A stretch of DNA of 64,000 bases from contig NZ_ONZF01000008.1 of NCBI RefSeq assembly GCF_900302445.1, positions 1-64,000 of the forward strand, read 5' to 3'. Each line of letters opens with the position of its first letter. Within the stretch, counting starts at the first letter, position 1. This DNA comes from Palleronia abyssalis. GTDB lineage: Bacteria; Pseudomonadota; Alphaproteobacteria; Rhodobacterales; Rhodobacteraceae. The position numbers and the translations under genes were made by a program. The notes under the pieces were generated by a model. It was not told the origin of the DNA and did no database searches. It saw only the letters and a list, made by a program, of their open reading frames with translations. This document shows positions 54,651-63,746 of this stretch, piece after piece.

Positions 54651-54941
54651 ATGTCCGGCCAAGGGTATTATTCAAACTATCTACAGACGATGCGGATGCT
54701 GACCGAAGCGCAGGCGGTCATCAGCTACAGGATGATGGGGGCTGCAGGACTTTGGCCCGTTGCGCGCACGGAAATGTGGCGCATGGCGCTGGAAAAGGGG
54801 CCTGCCTTTGCTGCCGCCTCGCAAGAGGCATGGATGGCGACCATTGCCGGCAAGTCGCCCGACCGGGTCGCCGAGGCATGGTTGCGTCCGATCGCACAGC
54901 ACACCAGTTCGAACAACAAGCGTTTGTCGCGGCGTCGCTGA
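54651..54941 (+). CDS. short helical protein, possible phasin-like
   Basis: A 96-residue protein with a helical body (YLQTMRMLTEAQAVISYRMMGAA) and an Ala-rich segment, no signal peptide, and an Arg-rich tail. It resembles the short proteins often labelled 'antifreeze protein' or phasin-related in this bacterial group; no firm family is assigned. The ATG at 54651 follows AAAAGGAG by 7 bases. It stands alone, divergent from matB. Binding to granules is a guess. Confidence 0.55.
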   Translation: MSGQGYYSNYLQTMRMLTEAQAVISYRMMGAAGLWPVARTEMWRMALEKGPAFAAASQEAWMATIAGKSPDRVAEAWLRPIAQHTSSNNKRLSRRR

Positions 54942-55009
54942 CCTGAAGGCGTGGACACCGGGCGTCGAATGACGCAGCTTGCGGGCGAACGAAGAAGGAG
55001 CCCGCCGCC

Positions 55010-55984
55010 GTGGTCATGTCACACGCCGACCCGCATCACACGCGCAATCCCGGGATGCCACTTGACCCCGCGATGTTCGACCGCGTCCGGGTCAACAAGC
55101 AGGCGTCCGAACGCCGCGCGGCTGGTTTCGGCGCCCGCCGTTCGGTCAAGAAGACCCACCAGGCGGCGTGGCTGGTCAATGCGATCCGGTTGATCGACCT
55201 AACGACTTTGTCCGGCGACGACACGCCCGGCAAGGTCAGGCGGCTGTGCGCCAAGGCCCGCGCGCCCGTGGCACCCCGCATCGCGGATGTGCTGGGCATC
55301 GCCGACATGGGACTGACCGTCGGGGCGGTCTGCGTCTATCCCACGATGGTGCCGCATGCGGTCGAGGCGTTGCAAGGATCGAACATTCCCGTCGCCTCGG
55401 TCGCGACGGGCTTTCCCGCGGGGCTGATGCCGCTGGATCTGCGCCTGCGCGAGGTCGAATGGGCGGTGGCGCAAGGCGCGGCAGAGATCGACATCGTGAT
55501 CACGCGAGAACACGCCTTGTTGGGCAACTGGCAGGCGCTGTATGATGAGATTTCGGCAATGCGCGACGCCTGTGGCGCGGCCCATATGAAGGTGATCCTT
55601 GCGACAGGCGAGCTGGAAACGCTGACGAATGTCTACGCGGCGTCGATGGTCGCGATGCAGGCCGGGGCGGATTTCATCAAGACCTCAACGGGGAAGGAAG
55701 GGGTGAACGCCACGCTTCCGGTGTCCCTGACCATGGTGCGTGCCCTGCGCGATTTCGGCGAGGCGACCGGCCACCGGATCGGGTTCAAGCCCGCCGGCGG
55801 GATCAAGTCCGCGAAAGAGGCTTTGGCCTGGCAGGTTCTGATGAAAGAGGAACTGGGCCGCGATTGGCTGAACCCCGACCTTTTCCGCTTCGGCGCGTCC
55901 TCGATGCTGGGCGACATCGAACGCCAGCTCGAACATCATGCCACGGGGCGCTATGCCGCCGCCCATCGCCACGCGATGTCGTGA
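55010..55984 (+). CDS. deoC: deoxyribose-phosphate aldolase
   Basis: It splits 2-deoxyribose 5-phosphate into acetaldehyde and glyceraldehyde 3-phosphate. The 324-residue enzyme has the Schiff-base Lys in FIKTSTGKEG (about 226) and a second Lys in GFKPAGGIK. The N-terminus is about 50 residues longer than E. coli DeoC, as usual in alphaproteobacteria. GTG 55010 is used because AAGGAG lies 9 bases before it. The next gene, an ALDH16, could oxidise the acetaldehyde. Confidence 0.93.
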   Translation: MVMSHADPHHTRNPGMPLDPAMFDRVRVNKQASERRAAGFGARRSVKKTHQAAWLVNAIRLIDLTTLSGDDTPGKVRRLCAKARAPVAPRIADVLGIADMGLTVGAVCVYPTMVPHAVEALQGSNIPVASVATGFPAGLMPLDLRLREVEWAVAQGAAEIDIVITREHALLGNWQALYDEISAMRDACGAAHMKVILATGELETLTNVYAASMVAMQAGADFIKTSTGKEGVNATLPVSLTMVRALRDFGEATGHRIGFKPAGGIKSAKEALAWQVLMKEELGRDWLNPDLFRFGASSMLGDIERQLEHHATGRYAAAHRHAMS

Positions 55985-55991
55985 GGGACAG

Positions 55992-58334
55992 ATGCAGATA
56001 TCGGACATACTTCAGACCATGGATTACGGCAAAGCGCCCGAGGACAGCACGATCGTGGCCGACTGGCTGGCCCGCCACGAGAACGGTTTCGGCCATTTCA
56101 TCGACGGGGCGTTCACCGACCCGGGTGAGACTTTCGAGGTCCAGAACCCCGCCACCGCAGAGGTCATCGCCCATGTGACACAAGGGTCCGAAGCGGATGT
56201 CGGCACGGCCATCGCCGCCGCGCGTGCGGCGCAGCCGGGGTGGGCGGCGCTTTCGGGGCATGAGCGGGCGCGGCATCTTTATGCGCTGGCGCGGCACGTG
56301 CAGCAGCACGCGCGTTTCCTCGCCGTGCTCGAGACGATCGATAACGGCAAGCCGATCCGTGAAAGCCGTGACATCGACATACCACTGGTAGCGCGGCACC
56401 TTTATCACCACGCTGGGTGGGCGGAACTGGTCGAAGACGAACTGCCCGGAACGCAGCCTTACGGTGTCTGCGCACAGGTCGTGCCGTGGAATTTCCCCCT
56501 GCTCATGCTGGCATGGAAGGTCGCGCCCGCCTTGGCTGCGGGCAACACGGTTGTTCTGAAGCCCGCGGAATACACTCCCTTGTCGGCCCTGGCCTTTGCC
56601 GAGATCGCGCGAGAATGCGGATTGCCCAAGGGCGTGCTCAACATCGTGACCGGCGACGGGGCGACGGGCGCTGCGCTGGTCGGGCACGAGGGGGTGGACA
56701 AGGTCGCCTTCACCGGCTCGACCGACGTGGGCAAAACGATTCGGAAGCAGATCGCGGGGTCCGGCAAGGGGCTGACGCTGGAACTGGGCGGCAAGTCCCC
56801 GTTCGTCGTTTTCGACGATGCCGACCTGGATGCCGCGGTCGAAGGTGTTGTGGACGCGATCTGGTTCAACCAGGGCCAAGTCTGTTGCGCCGGCGCGCGC
56901 GTGCTGGTGGCGGAAGGGGTCGAGGATGCGTTCACCGCCAAATTGCGGGCGCGGATGGACAAGCTGATCGTCGGCGATCCTTTGGACAAGAACACCGACA
57001 TGGGGGCGATCGTCCACCCCGTCCAACTGGAGAGGATCAAGTCCCTGATGGCGCAAGGCGCGGCCGAGAATGTCGAGATCACGCAGGGCACCGCGCCCGA
57101 GGGCTGCTTCTACCCGCCGACGATCGTCACGAATGTGCAACCGGCCAGCATCCTGTCGACCGAGGAGATCTTCGGCCCCGTGGTCACGGTCACGCCCTTC
57201 CGCACCCCATCCGACGCGGTCGCGCTGGCGAACAACACGCGATACGGCCTGGCCGCGTCGATCTGGTCCGAGAACGTGAACCTCTGCCTCGACATTGCTG
57301 GGCAGGTGAAGGCCGGCGTCATCTGGATCAACTGCACGAACGTCTTCGATGCCGGCGCCGGGTTCGGCGGCTACCGCGAAAGCGGGTTCGGCCGAGAGGG
57401 CGGCCGCGAGGGGATGCAGGCCTACCGCACAACGCCCGCGAAACAGGGCCGGGACAGAACACTGCCCGCCTTGACCGCGACTCCGCAGGACAGCGGGCCG
57501 CAGGGTCTGGACCGGACGGCCAAACTGTTCATCGGTGGCAAGCAGACGCGGCCCGACGGCGGCTATGTCTATGGTGTTGAAGGGAAGAACGGGCCAGTCG
57601 GTCTTGCCGGTCTTGGCAATCGCAAAGACATCCGCAATGCCGTCGAGGCTGCGTCGAAGGCATCCTCGTGGGGGGGAACGACGGGGCATAACCGCGCGCA
57701 AATCCTGTATTACCTGGCCGAGAACCTTTCGGCCCGCGCGGCCGAGTTCGCGGATCGCCTGACCTCGTTCGGGCAGTCCACGCAGCGCGCCGAGGCGGAG
57801 GTTGAAACCGCGATCCGCCGGACCTTCTGGTATGCCGCGCAGGCCGACAAGTTCGACGGCGCGGTCCACGCCACCAAGTCGTCGCATGTCACGCTGGCGA
57901 TGAACGAGCCGCTTGGCGTCATGGGGCTTGTTTGTCCGACCGATGCGCCGCTTCTGGGGTTCATTTCGCTGGTGATGCCTGCATTGGCGATGGGCAATCG
58001 CGTGGTGGCGGTCCCATCACAGGTCCACCCCCTGTCGGCCACGGACCTGTACCAGGTGATCGAGACCAGCGATGTTCCCGCGGGTGTCGTCAATATCGTC
58101 ACCGGATCCCGTGACGATCTGGCCACGACCTTGGCCCAGCACGACGGGGTCGACGGCATGTGGTATGTCGGCAGCGCGGGCGCGATGGTCGAGGCCGAAA
58201 GCGCCGGCAACCTGAAACAGACCTGGGTCGAAGGGGACGGCGCTCGCGATTGGACAAGCCCCGAGGGGCAAGGACGCGCGTTCCTGCACCGTGCGACGCA
58301 GGTCAAGAATATATGGGTGCCCTACGGCGTCTGA
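55992..58334 (+). CDS. ALDH16-type double-domain aldehyde dehydrogenase
   Basis: A 780-residue fusion of two aldehyde dehydrogenase domains. The first (about 20-480) is complete, with the catalytic Cys about 298 in NQGQVCCAG, Glu near 264 in LELGGKSP and PWNFPLL. The second (about 500-780) keeps the NAD-fold (GVMGLVCPTDAPLLG, ALAMGNRVVA) but stops before any catalytic Cys region, and the usual Asn is replaced. A non-catalytic second domain is the mark of ALDH16. It follows deoC by 7 bp, so acetaldehyde from DeoC is a likely substrate. Confidence 0.9.
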   Translation: MQISDILQTMDYGKAPEDSTIVADWLARHENGFGHFIDGAFTDPGETFEVQNPATAEVIAHVTQGSEADVGTAIAAARAAQPGWAALSGHERARHLYALARHVQQHARFLAVLETIDNGKPIRESRDIDIPLVARHLYHHAGWAELVEDELPGTQPYGVCAQVVPWNFPLLMLAWKVAPALAAGNTVVLKPAEYTPLSALAFAEIARECGLPKGVLNIVTGDGATGAALVGHEGVDKVAFTGSTDVGKTIRKQIAGSGKGLTLELGGKSPFVVFDDADLDAAVEGVVDAIWFNQGQVCCAGARVLVAEGVEDAFTAKLRARMDKLIVGDPLDKNTDMGAIVHPVQLERIKSLMAQGAAENVEITQGTAPEGCFYPPTIVTNVQPASILSTEEIFGPVVTVTPFRTPSDAVALANNTRYGLAASIWSENVNLCLDIAGQVKAGVIWINCTNVFDAGAGFGGYRESGFGREGGREGMQAYRTTPAKQGRDRTLPALTATPQDSGPQGLDRTAKLFIGGKQTRPDGGYVYGVEGKNGPVGLAGLGNRKDIRNAVEAASKASSWGGTTGHNRAQILYYLAENLSARAAEFADRLTSFGQSTQRAEAEVETAIRRTFWYAAQADKFDGAVHATKSSHVTLAMNEPLGVMGLVCPTDAPLLGFISLVMPALAMGNRVVAVPSQVHPLSATDLYQVIETSDVPAGVVNIVTGSRDDLATTLAQHDGVDGMWYVGSAGAMVEAESAGNLKQTWVEGDGARDWTSPEGQGRAFLHRATQVKNIWVPYGV

Positions 58335-58456
58335 TCCCGGGTCGTGGGGTTCTCGCACCGCTTGGCTTCCGCCGTCGCTTTCCGAATGTCGGGCTCATCA
58401 TGGCCTTGACGGCCCCACGTTTCGCCTAACTCGACGGTGAACCGAGGAGGCACGAC

Positions 58457-60100
58457 ATGACGCAGGACACGCCGTGGTGGCAACGCTCGGTCGGATACCA
58501 GATCTGGCCGCGCAGCTTTCAAGACAGCAACGGGGATGGCGTCGGCGATATCCCCGGCATCATTTCCCGGCTCGATCATCTGGCCGATCTGGGGATCGGC
58601 TTCTTGTGGCTGTCGCCGGTCTATGCCTCGCCCCAGCAGGACATGGGCTACGACATCTCGGACTATCGCGACATCGCGCCGGAATACGGCACGCTGAATG
58701 ATATGGATCGCCTGATCACCGAGGCGAAGGCCCGCGGCATCGGCATCGTCATGGACCTCGTGGTGAACCATTCGTCGGACAAGCACCGCTGGTTTGAGGC
58801 GGCGAAGGCCGACTCTGGCGCACCCGAGCGGGACTACTACGTATGGCGCGACCCCGGCCCGAATGGTGAACCGCCATCCGATCTGCGCGCCTGTTTCGGC
58901 GGCCCCGCCTGGAACTGGAACGAAGAGGCCGGACAGTACTACCTGGGCTACTTCTCTCCGTTCCAGCCGGATCTGAACTGGCGCAACCCAGCACTTCGGG
59001 CCGAAATCTACGACATGATGAACTGGTGGTTCGACCGCGGGATCGCCGGGTTCCGGATGGACGTGATCAGCCTGATCGGGAAGGACATCGAGAACGAGGT
59101 CTTCGAGGAAGGTCCATACTTGCACGAATACCTCCAGGAAATGCACCAAAAGACCCTGAAGGGCCGCGATGTGCTGACAATTGGCGAAAGCTGGTCCGTC
59201 AGCCGCGAGACGGCGCCCCTTTACTGCGCGAAGGATCGCGACGAGCTGGATATGGTGTTCCAGTTCAACCACATCAAAAGCCAGTGGGACGAGGTTCACG
59301 GCAAGTGGAAGCCGAAACCCTTCGATCTTGTCGCGTTCAAGGACGAGCTGTTCGGCTGGCAGGAGGCGCTGGCCGACGCGGGGTGGAACTCGTTGTTCCT
59401 GTCGAACCACGATCTTCCACGACAGGTGTCCAAGTACGGCGATGACGGGGAATACCGCGTCCGATCAGCCAAGGCCTTGGCCACCTTGACCCATTTGATG
59501 AAGGGAACGCCGTTCATCTATCAGGGCGAAGAAATCGGAATGACCAACATCCGGCTGGAGCGGATCGACCAGTTCCGCGATCTGGAAACCATCGGCCTGT
59601 GGCACGAGGAGCGCGAGCGCGGCACCGATTGGGACACGTTCTTGGCAGGGGCCAACGAGAACGGGCGCGACAATACCCGGACGCCTGTCCAGTGGGACGA
59701 CGGTCCTTGCGCCGGGTTCACCGACGGCATGCCATGGATCGAGGTCAATTCGAACTTCCCCGAAATCAACGTGGCAGCCGAACGTGCGAAATCCGATGGG
59801 GTGCTGGCCCATTACCGCAAGCTTGTGGCGTTGCGCAAAAAGATGGATGTCGTCGCGCTGGGCAGGTTCGAGGCTGTCGCCGCCGAACACGACAAGGTCG
59901 CGGCGTATCTGCGCCATCACGACGGAGAACGGCTGGCGGTCGTCGCCAACATGACGGGCGATGAGGTCCGCTTCGATCCGCCCGAGGCCCTGCATATAGA
60001 GGGCGAGGGGCTTCTGAGCACGGTGGAACCACGTTACCGGATCGATGGCCCGATGACCCTGGCGCCTTGGGAATCCTTTGCGATTCACGCGCGCGGCTGA
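58457..60100 (+). CDS. GH13 alpha-glucosidase (oligo-1,6-glucosidase type)
   Basis: A 547-residue cytoplasmic (no signal) glycoside hydrolase of family 13, subfamily 23/17-like. Sequence marks are the nucleophile Asp202 in GFRMDV, acid/base Glu244 in TIGESW, Asp319 in NHDLPRQ, and the early DLVVNHSSD. It would cleave alpha-glucosides such as isomaltose, maltose or trehalose-type sugars; exact linkage cannot be given. GGAGG precedes the ATG. No sugar transporter lies nearby; the gene stands alone. Confidence 0.9.
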   Translation: MTQDTPWWQRSVGYQIWPRSFQDSNGDGVGDIPGIISRLDHLADLGIGFLWLSPVYASPQQDMGYDISDYRDIAPEYGTLNDMDRLITEAKARGIGIVMDLVVNHSSDKHRWFEAAKADSGAPERDYYVWRDPGPNGEPPSDLRACFGGPAWNWNEEAGQYYLGYFSPFQPDLNWRNPALRAEIYDMMNWWFDRGIAGFRMDVISLIGKDIENEVFEEGPYLHEYLQEMHQKTLKGRDVLTIGESWSVSRETAPLYCAKDRDELDMVFQFNHIKSQWDEVHGKWKPKPFDLVAFKDELFGWQEALADAGWNSLFLSNHDLPRQVSKYGDDGEYRVRSAKALATLTHLMKGTPFIYQGEEIGMTNIRLERIDQFRDLETIGLWHEERERGTDWDTFLAGANENGRDNTRTPVQWDDGPCAGFTDGMPWIEVNSNFPEINVAAERAKSDGVLAHYRKLVALRKKMDVVALGRFEAVAAEHDKVAAYLRHHDGERLAVVANMTGDEVRFDPPEALHIEGEGLLSTVEPRYRIDGPMTLAPWESFAIHARG

Positions 60101-60114
60101 CCCGTTCAGATGGG

Positions 60115-61161
60115 TTAGGCGGGGGTGAGCGCGATCAGGTGGTTGTCCCAAGCCACGCCGTGCTTCACCGCCCCGCTATCGGTCAGAACGCCGCCGGTGC
60201 CATCGGTGAACGCCAGCCCACGACGGGACGGCGCGACACCGCAGATGTCGGGACGGCGCAGGATCTCGAACGCCTCCCCCTCGAACAGGGCCGCTTGCGC
60301 GCCGCGTGGGGCGGTCACCGCGATGCGCGCCCCGTCCCCTGACCACGCGACGGACCCGACATAGCCCTGGAACGCAGGGGCAAGGCCGGTGCCGAAGGTT
60401 CGCGCCACCGGGTCGCCCAGTCTGTGGGTCGCCAGCATCGGCACCCGCTCCGACGGGGCGCGCTGCGACTGTAGGCCCATCGCGACGGTAGAGTCGGCCC
60501 GCCCCGAGATATGGCGGATCGAAAGCTTGGGGTCTTCAAGCTCGACCGTCTCAACGACTCGGCCATCCACGATATACGCAAGATTGGGCCGCATCGTATC
60601 GAGGTTCAGCTTTTTACGCTCGTGATCGGGATGCGTGCGGATCCCGCCATTCGCGACCGCCAGCGTATCGTCGGGCAGGCGGATGATCTCATGCGGACCG
60701 ATCCCGCCAGAGGGGATGTCCCCGATGCGCCCATATTCCGACGCGGCGTCCCACAGGCCGATACGCCCTTCGCCGGTCTCGAAAGCATTCTCGGTCGTTG
60801 CAAGGATCCGGCCGCCGTCGATAAAGGCGCCGTGGCCATAGAAATGCCGACCCTCGGGCGATCGAAGCTCGTGCAGGACGCTGCCGGTCGCGCAATCGAG
60901 AACCACCGCGAAGGTTCCCGGTCTGCGGGCAAATGCGACGGCCTCTGGGCGGGACGGATGCGCGGCGGCTGCATGGCCGCGATCGGGCAGGCCGACGCGA
61001 AAGGCGATCTGTCCATCGACGGTCAGGCCGAACAGGGCGTAGGTGCCGGATGGCTCACGCGCGGCGGCAAGAAAGCTGGGCGTGCCTGCGTCGGCCCATG
61101 TGGGAACTGGAAGGGCCGCGGCGGCCCCGGTCGTGGCAAGGAAGCGGCGGCGCGACAGCAT
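60115..61161 (-). CDS. DUF1513 exported beta-propeller-like protein
   Basis: A 348-residue protein with a twin-arginine signal (LSRRRFLATTGAAAALPVPTWA) and then repeats of the kind found in beta-propellers (FYGHGAFIDGGRILATTEN, GGIGPHEI, LAVANGGIRTHPDHER), the DUF1513 hallmark. Folded export via Tat is expected. It is the last gene of the imelysin/di-heme locus; an iron-linked role is inferred from that association. Confidence 0.87.
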   Translation of the reverse strand: MLSRRRFLATTGAAAALPVPTWADAGTPSFLAAAREPSGTYALFGLTVDGQIAFRVGLPDRGHAAAAHPSRPEAVAFARRPGTFAVVLDCATGSVLHELRSPEGRHFYGHGAFIDGGRILATTENAFETGEGRIGLWDAASEYGRIGDIPSGGIGPHEIIRLPDDTLAVANGGIRTHPDHERKKLNLDTMRPNLAYIVDGRVVETVELEDPKLSIRHISGRADSTVAMGLQSQRAPSERVPMLATHRLGDPVARTFGTGLAPAFQGYVGSVAWSGDGARIAVTAPRGAQAALFEGEAFEILRRPDICGVAPSRRGLAFTDGTGGVLTDSGAVKHGVAWDNHLIALTPA

Positions 61162-62117
61162 CAGTCGCCATCCGCGGAATTGAAGCCCATGGGAACGCCA
61201 AGGGCTCCGCCGATCTCGGCACTGGCCGTGTCGCGCGCGGTGCGGATGGCGGTCTGAAGGGCTTCAACCTCGAACCTCGTCTGCACGTCGTCCGTGTTTT
61301 GCAGTGCGTGATCCGGCAGGTCGCGTGCCATCTCGACGGCCCGGTCGAGGGACGCCTTGGTCTCCGGGGCGTCCGCCAAGGTGACCGCGAGGTCGCGGAG
61401 CGACGAAAGCGCGGCGCGCACCATTTCCATGGACAGCCCGGACCGGCCCAACTCGGCGCGGGCGGGACGAGGGTCGTCGAATGTCCCCATCGGCCGGCCA
61501 AGTCTTTGATCGGCGGCGTGTTCCATGTCGGTCAGAAGCGCGGTGTAAAGCGCAGCTTCGGATTCCTGTTCCGTCAAAAACCGTGTGTTTCCGGGGCCGC
61601 CGGGATCGCGCATCAGGTCTGCGAAGCCTTTGGACCAGCCGTCCCTGATCGCGGTCGCCGTCCCTGCCAGATCATCGGCCAAGGCCAATGTCAGAGCGCA
61701 CGGCACGGCGTCACGCTCCCAGATGAGACGCTCCAGGGCACCAAGCCCGCGCCCCGCGACGGATGCGCGCTGAATGGCTTCCGGGGTCCAGGCCTCTTCC
61801 CCCTGCTGCGCCAAAAGGCGAATGCCACGCCCGGTTGAATTGCGATCGTCCGGCCAGAACAGGATCGCCTTTGCGCGACCGTCCTCCTCCGCCGGGCCCA
61901 GGGAAAGGTGGGAGGCCGCCGCCCAGGCAAGCGCCGCCTCTCGGAAGGCCGGGCGCAGGTCTTCCGGAGCACAAGGCGTCTCGGCCAACGTCTGTGTTGT
62001 CTGGGCAAGCTTGTCCATCGTGGGCAGGACATGCTGATCCAGCGCCGTGTCGACATCGGCGATCCCCGGCGAGGCGACCGCGATTGCTGCGGCGGTAAGG
62101 GCGGAACGGAGGGTCAT
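61161..62117 (-). CDS. imelysin-family (peptidase M75-like) periplasmic protein
   Basis: A 318-residue exported helical-bundle protein of the imelysin/ICMP family. The signal peptide is about 1-20 (AAAIAVASPGIADV). The usual GxHxxE motif appears as GLGALE (about 125-130), with the His missing. Imelysins are iron-regulated and thought to bind iron in the periplasm. It is coupled to the di-heme gene (ATGA) and DUF1513 (TGATG). Confidence 0.85.
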   Translation of the reverse strand: MTLRSALTAAAIAVASPGIADVDTALDQHVLPTMDKLAQTTQTLAETPCAPEDLRPAFREAALAWAAASHLSLGPAEEDGRAKAILFWPDDRNSTGRGIRLLAQQGEEAWTPEAIQRASVAGRGLGALERLIWERDAVPCALTLALADDLAGTATAIRDGWSKGFADLMRDPGGPGNTRFLTEQESEAALYTALLTDMEHAADQRLGRPMGTFDDPRPARAELGRSGLSMEMVRAALSSLRDLAVTLADAPETKASLDRAVEMARDLPDHALQNTDDVQTRFEVEALQTAIRTARDTASAEIGGALGVPMGFNSADGD

Positions 62118-63655
62118 AGCGACTCCAGAAAGGCAAGAATGGCGGCACGATCATCCGCAGAAAGCGACGCAAACCGATCCCGGGCCGCCTGCGCTTCGCC
62201 TCCGTGCCACAAGATAGCTTCCGTCAGGGATCTGGCACGTCCGTCGTGCAGGAACTGCCGATGCCCGGATGTTTCCTCGGTCAAGCCAATCCCCCAAAGC
62301 GGAGGGGTGCGCCATTCCGACCCCGTGGCCTGACCGGCCGGCAATCCGTCAGCCAGTCCGGGCCCCATGTCGTGAAGTAAAAAATCTGAATAGGGCCAGA
62401 TAAGTTGGAAGCTGTGTTCGGGGCGGTCCTCGAGACGGTGAGTCACGAAGGTAGGGACATGGCAGGCCGTGCATCGGGCCGCGTGGAAGACCTGCTTGCC
62501 ACGCAGGACCTCGGGATCGTCGACCCGGGCGCGACGGGGCACGCCGAGGCGGCCGGTATAGAACGTCACCAAGTCGAGGCTTTCGTCAGATACCTCAAAG
62601 CCGCCTTGCTCGGGGTCCAGGCCGTGCGGCCCGGCACGACAGGCGACTTGCGCTTCCGTGCAATCGCCAGCGGGATCGCGGCGCAAGGGAGAGGCGATGC
62701 CGATATCGGCGTTGAATGCATCGGCAGCCTGCTGGCGCAGCGTCGGTGTCGTGGCGCGCACTCCGAAGCGCCCCAGCATCGGACGTTCGTACTCCGGCGA
62801 CCACACCACGTGGGCGCGTCCGGAAACCCCGTCGCCGTCCAGGTCGTCCGGGTCGGCATGGGACAGGATGTCGGCGGTGGGAATTGCCTCGATCAGGCCA
62901 AGCCCGATCATTTGTGGCGCCACACGCGGGCTTATCCGTGTGCGCGGGTCCAGCGGACCGTATCCCAGATCATCCAGACTCCATTCGGGCCGGCGAAGCG
63001 ATACGCGTTCGTCGCCCGGAAGCGCAACCGCATCGGCATGCGCCCAGGTCACGCTGACCTTCCCTTCGGATGCCGTACCCGGAACCGAGTTGTCGGAAAA
63101 CTGGTGGCCATAGACGGGGTCGGGGTGCGCGCCCAGATACAGGTCAAGATCGTTCGCAGCGGTTGGATCGTCCCTGAGGGGGAGGCCGAGTCGCACAACC
63201 AGGGATCCTGCATCGTCACCGGGGCCCTGCGGGGCATGTCCCCGACCGTCCTTGATATGGCAATCCTGGCAGGACCGGGTGTTGAACATCGGGCCCAAAC
63301 CATCGGACGCGATGGTGGAAGATGGGGCCGTGACCCAAAGACGCTCGAACAAGCCGTTCCCGACCGCGAAGTCGCTCTGCTGCTCGAAGGTCAGGTCGTT
63401 CTGGGGCAGGCTGAACGCTTGACCGTCGTCGCGACGTCTCACGGTTCCCGCGCCACCCTGGTTAGCTTCGAAGGGCTGGGCTGTTCCGAAATCCGAGGGT
63501 GGGGCGGTGACTGCCTGAATTCTCGCCGCTTCCGCCCCACTTCGCGGCACGACAGCAAGATGGGGCTCTTTCAGGGAAAGTCGGTCCGCGGGGGACTGAG
63601 CCAGTGCAACCCCCGCGACGAGGGCGGTCGACAACATGATCGCGCCATAGTTCAA
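62114..63655 (-). CDS. di-heme oxidoreductase of the thiol-oxidoreductase (DUF1111) family
   Basis: A 513-residue exported c-type cytochrome with two heme motifs, CQDCH (about 129) and CTACH (about 400). The signal is AIMLSTALVAGVALAQ. I favour a TTG at 63655, with GGAGG 7 bases before it; the ATG at 63637 is the alternative. Members of this family occur with imelysins in iron loci and may oxidise or reduce iron or a thiol at the periplasm. Coupled to the downstream imelysin. Confidence 0.85.
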   Translation of the reverse strand: MNYGAIMLSTALVAGVALAQSPADRLSLKEPHLAVVPRSGAEAARIQAVTAPPSDFGTAQPFEANQGGAGTVRRRDDGQAFSLPQNDLTFEQQSDFAVGNGLFERLWVTAPSSTIASDGLGPMFNTRSCQDCHIKDGRGHAPQGPGDDAGSLVVRLGLPLRDDPTAANDLDLYLGAHPDPVYGHQFSDNSVPGTASEGKVSVTWAHADAVALPGDERVSLRRPEWSLDDLGYGPLDPRTRISPRVAPQMIGLGLIEAIPTADILSHADPDDLDGDGVSGRAHVVWSPEYERPMLGRFGVRATTPTLRQQAADAFNADIGIASPLRRDPAGDCTEAQVACRAGPHGLDPEQGGFEVSDESLDLVTFYTGRLGVPRRARVDDPEVLRGKQVFHAARCTACHVPTFVTHRLEDRPEHSFQLIWPYSDFLLHDMGPGLADGLPAGQATGSEWRTPPLWGIGLTEETSGHRQFLHDGRARSLTEAILWHGGEAQAARDRFASLSADDRAAILAFLESL

Positions 63656-63746
63656 GGCATGGCCTCCGGTTCGACGATTGCGCGGCGGAGATGTGGTCCG
63701 CCGCGCAACGTCGATGCTGTTTCCGTCGCTGCCAAGCAGCTGGACG

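Noticed and set aside
55803-57887. 694-codon open frame on the minus strand
   Set aside because: Antisense to deoC and ALDH16, whose domains and ribosome sites are clear; composition is that of a shadow frame.
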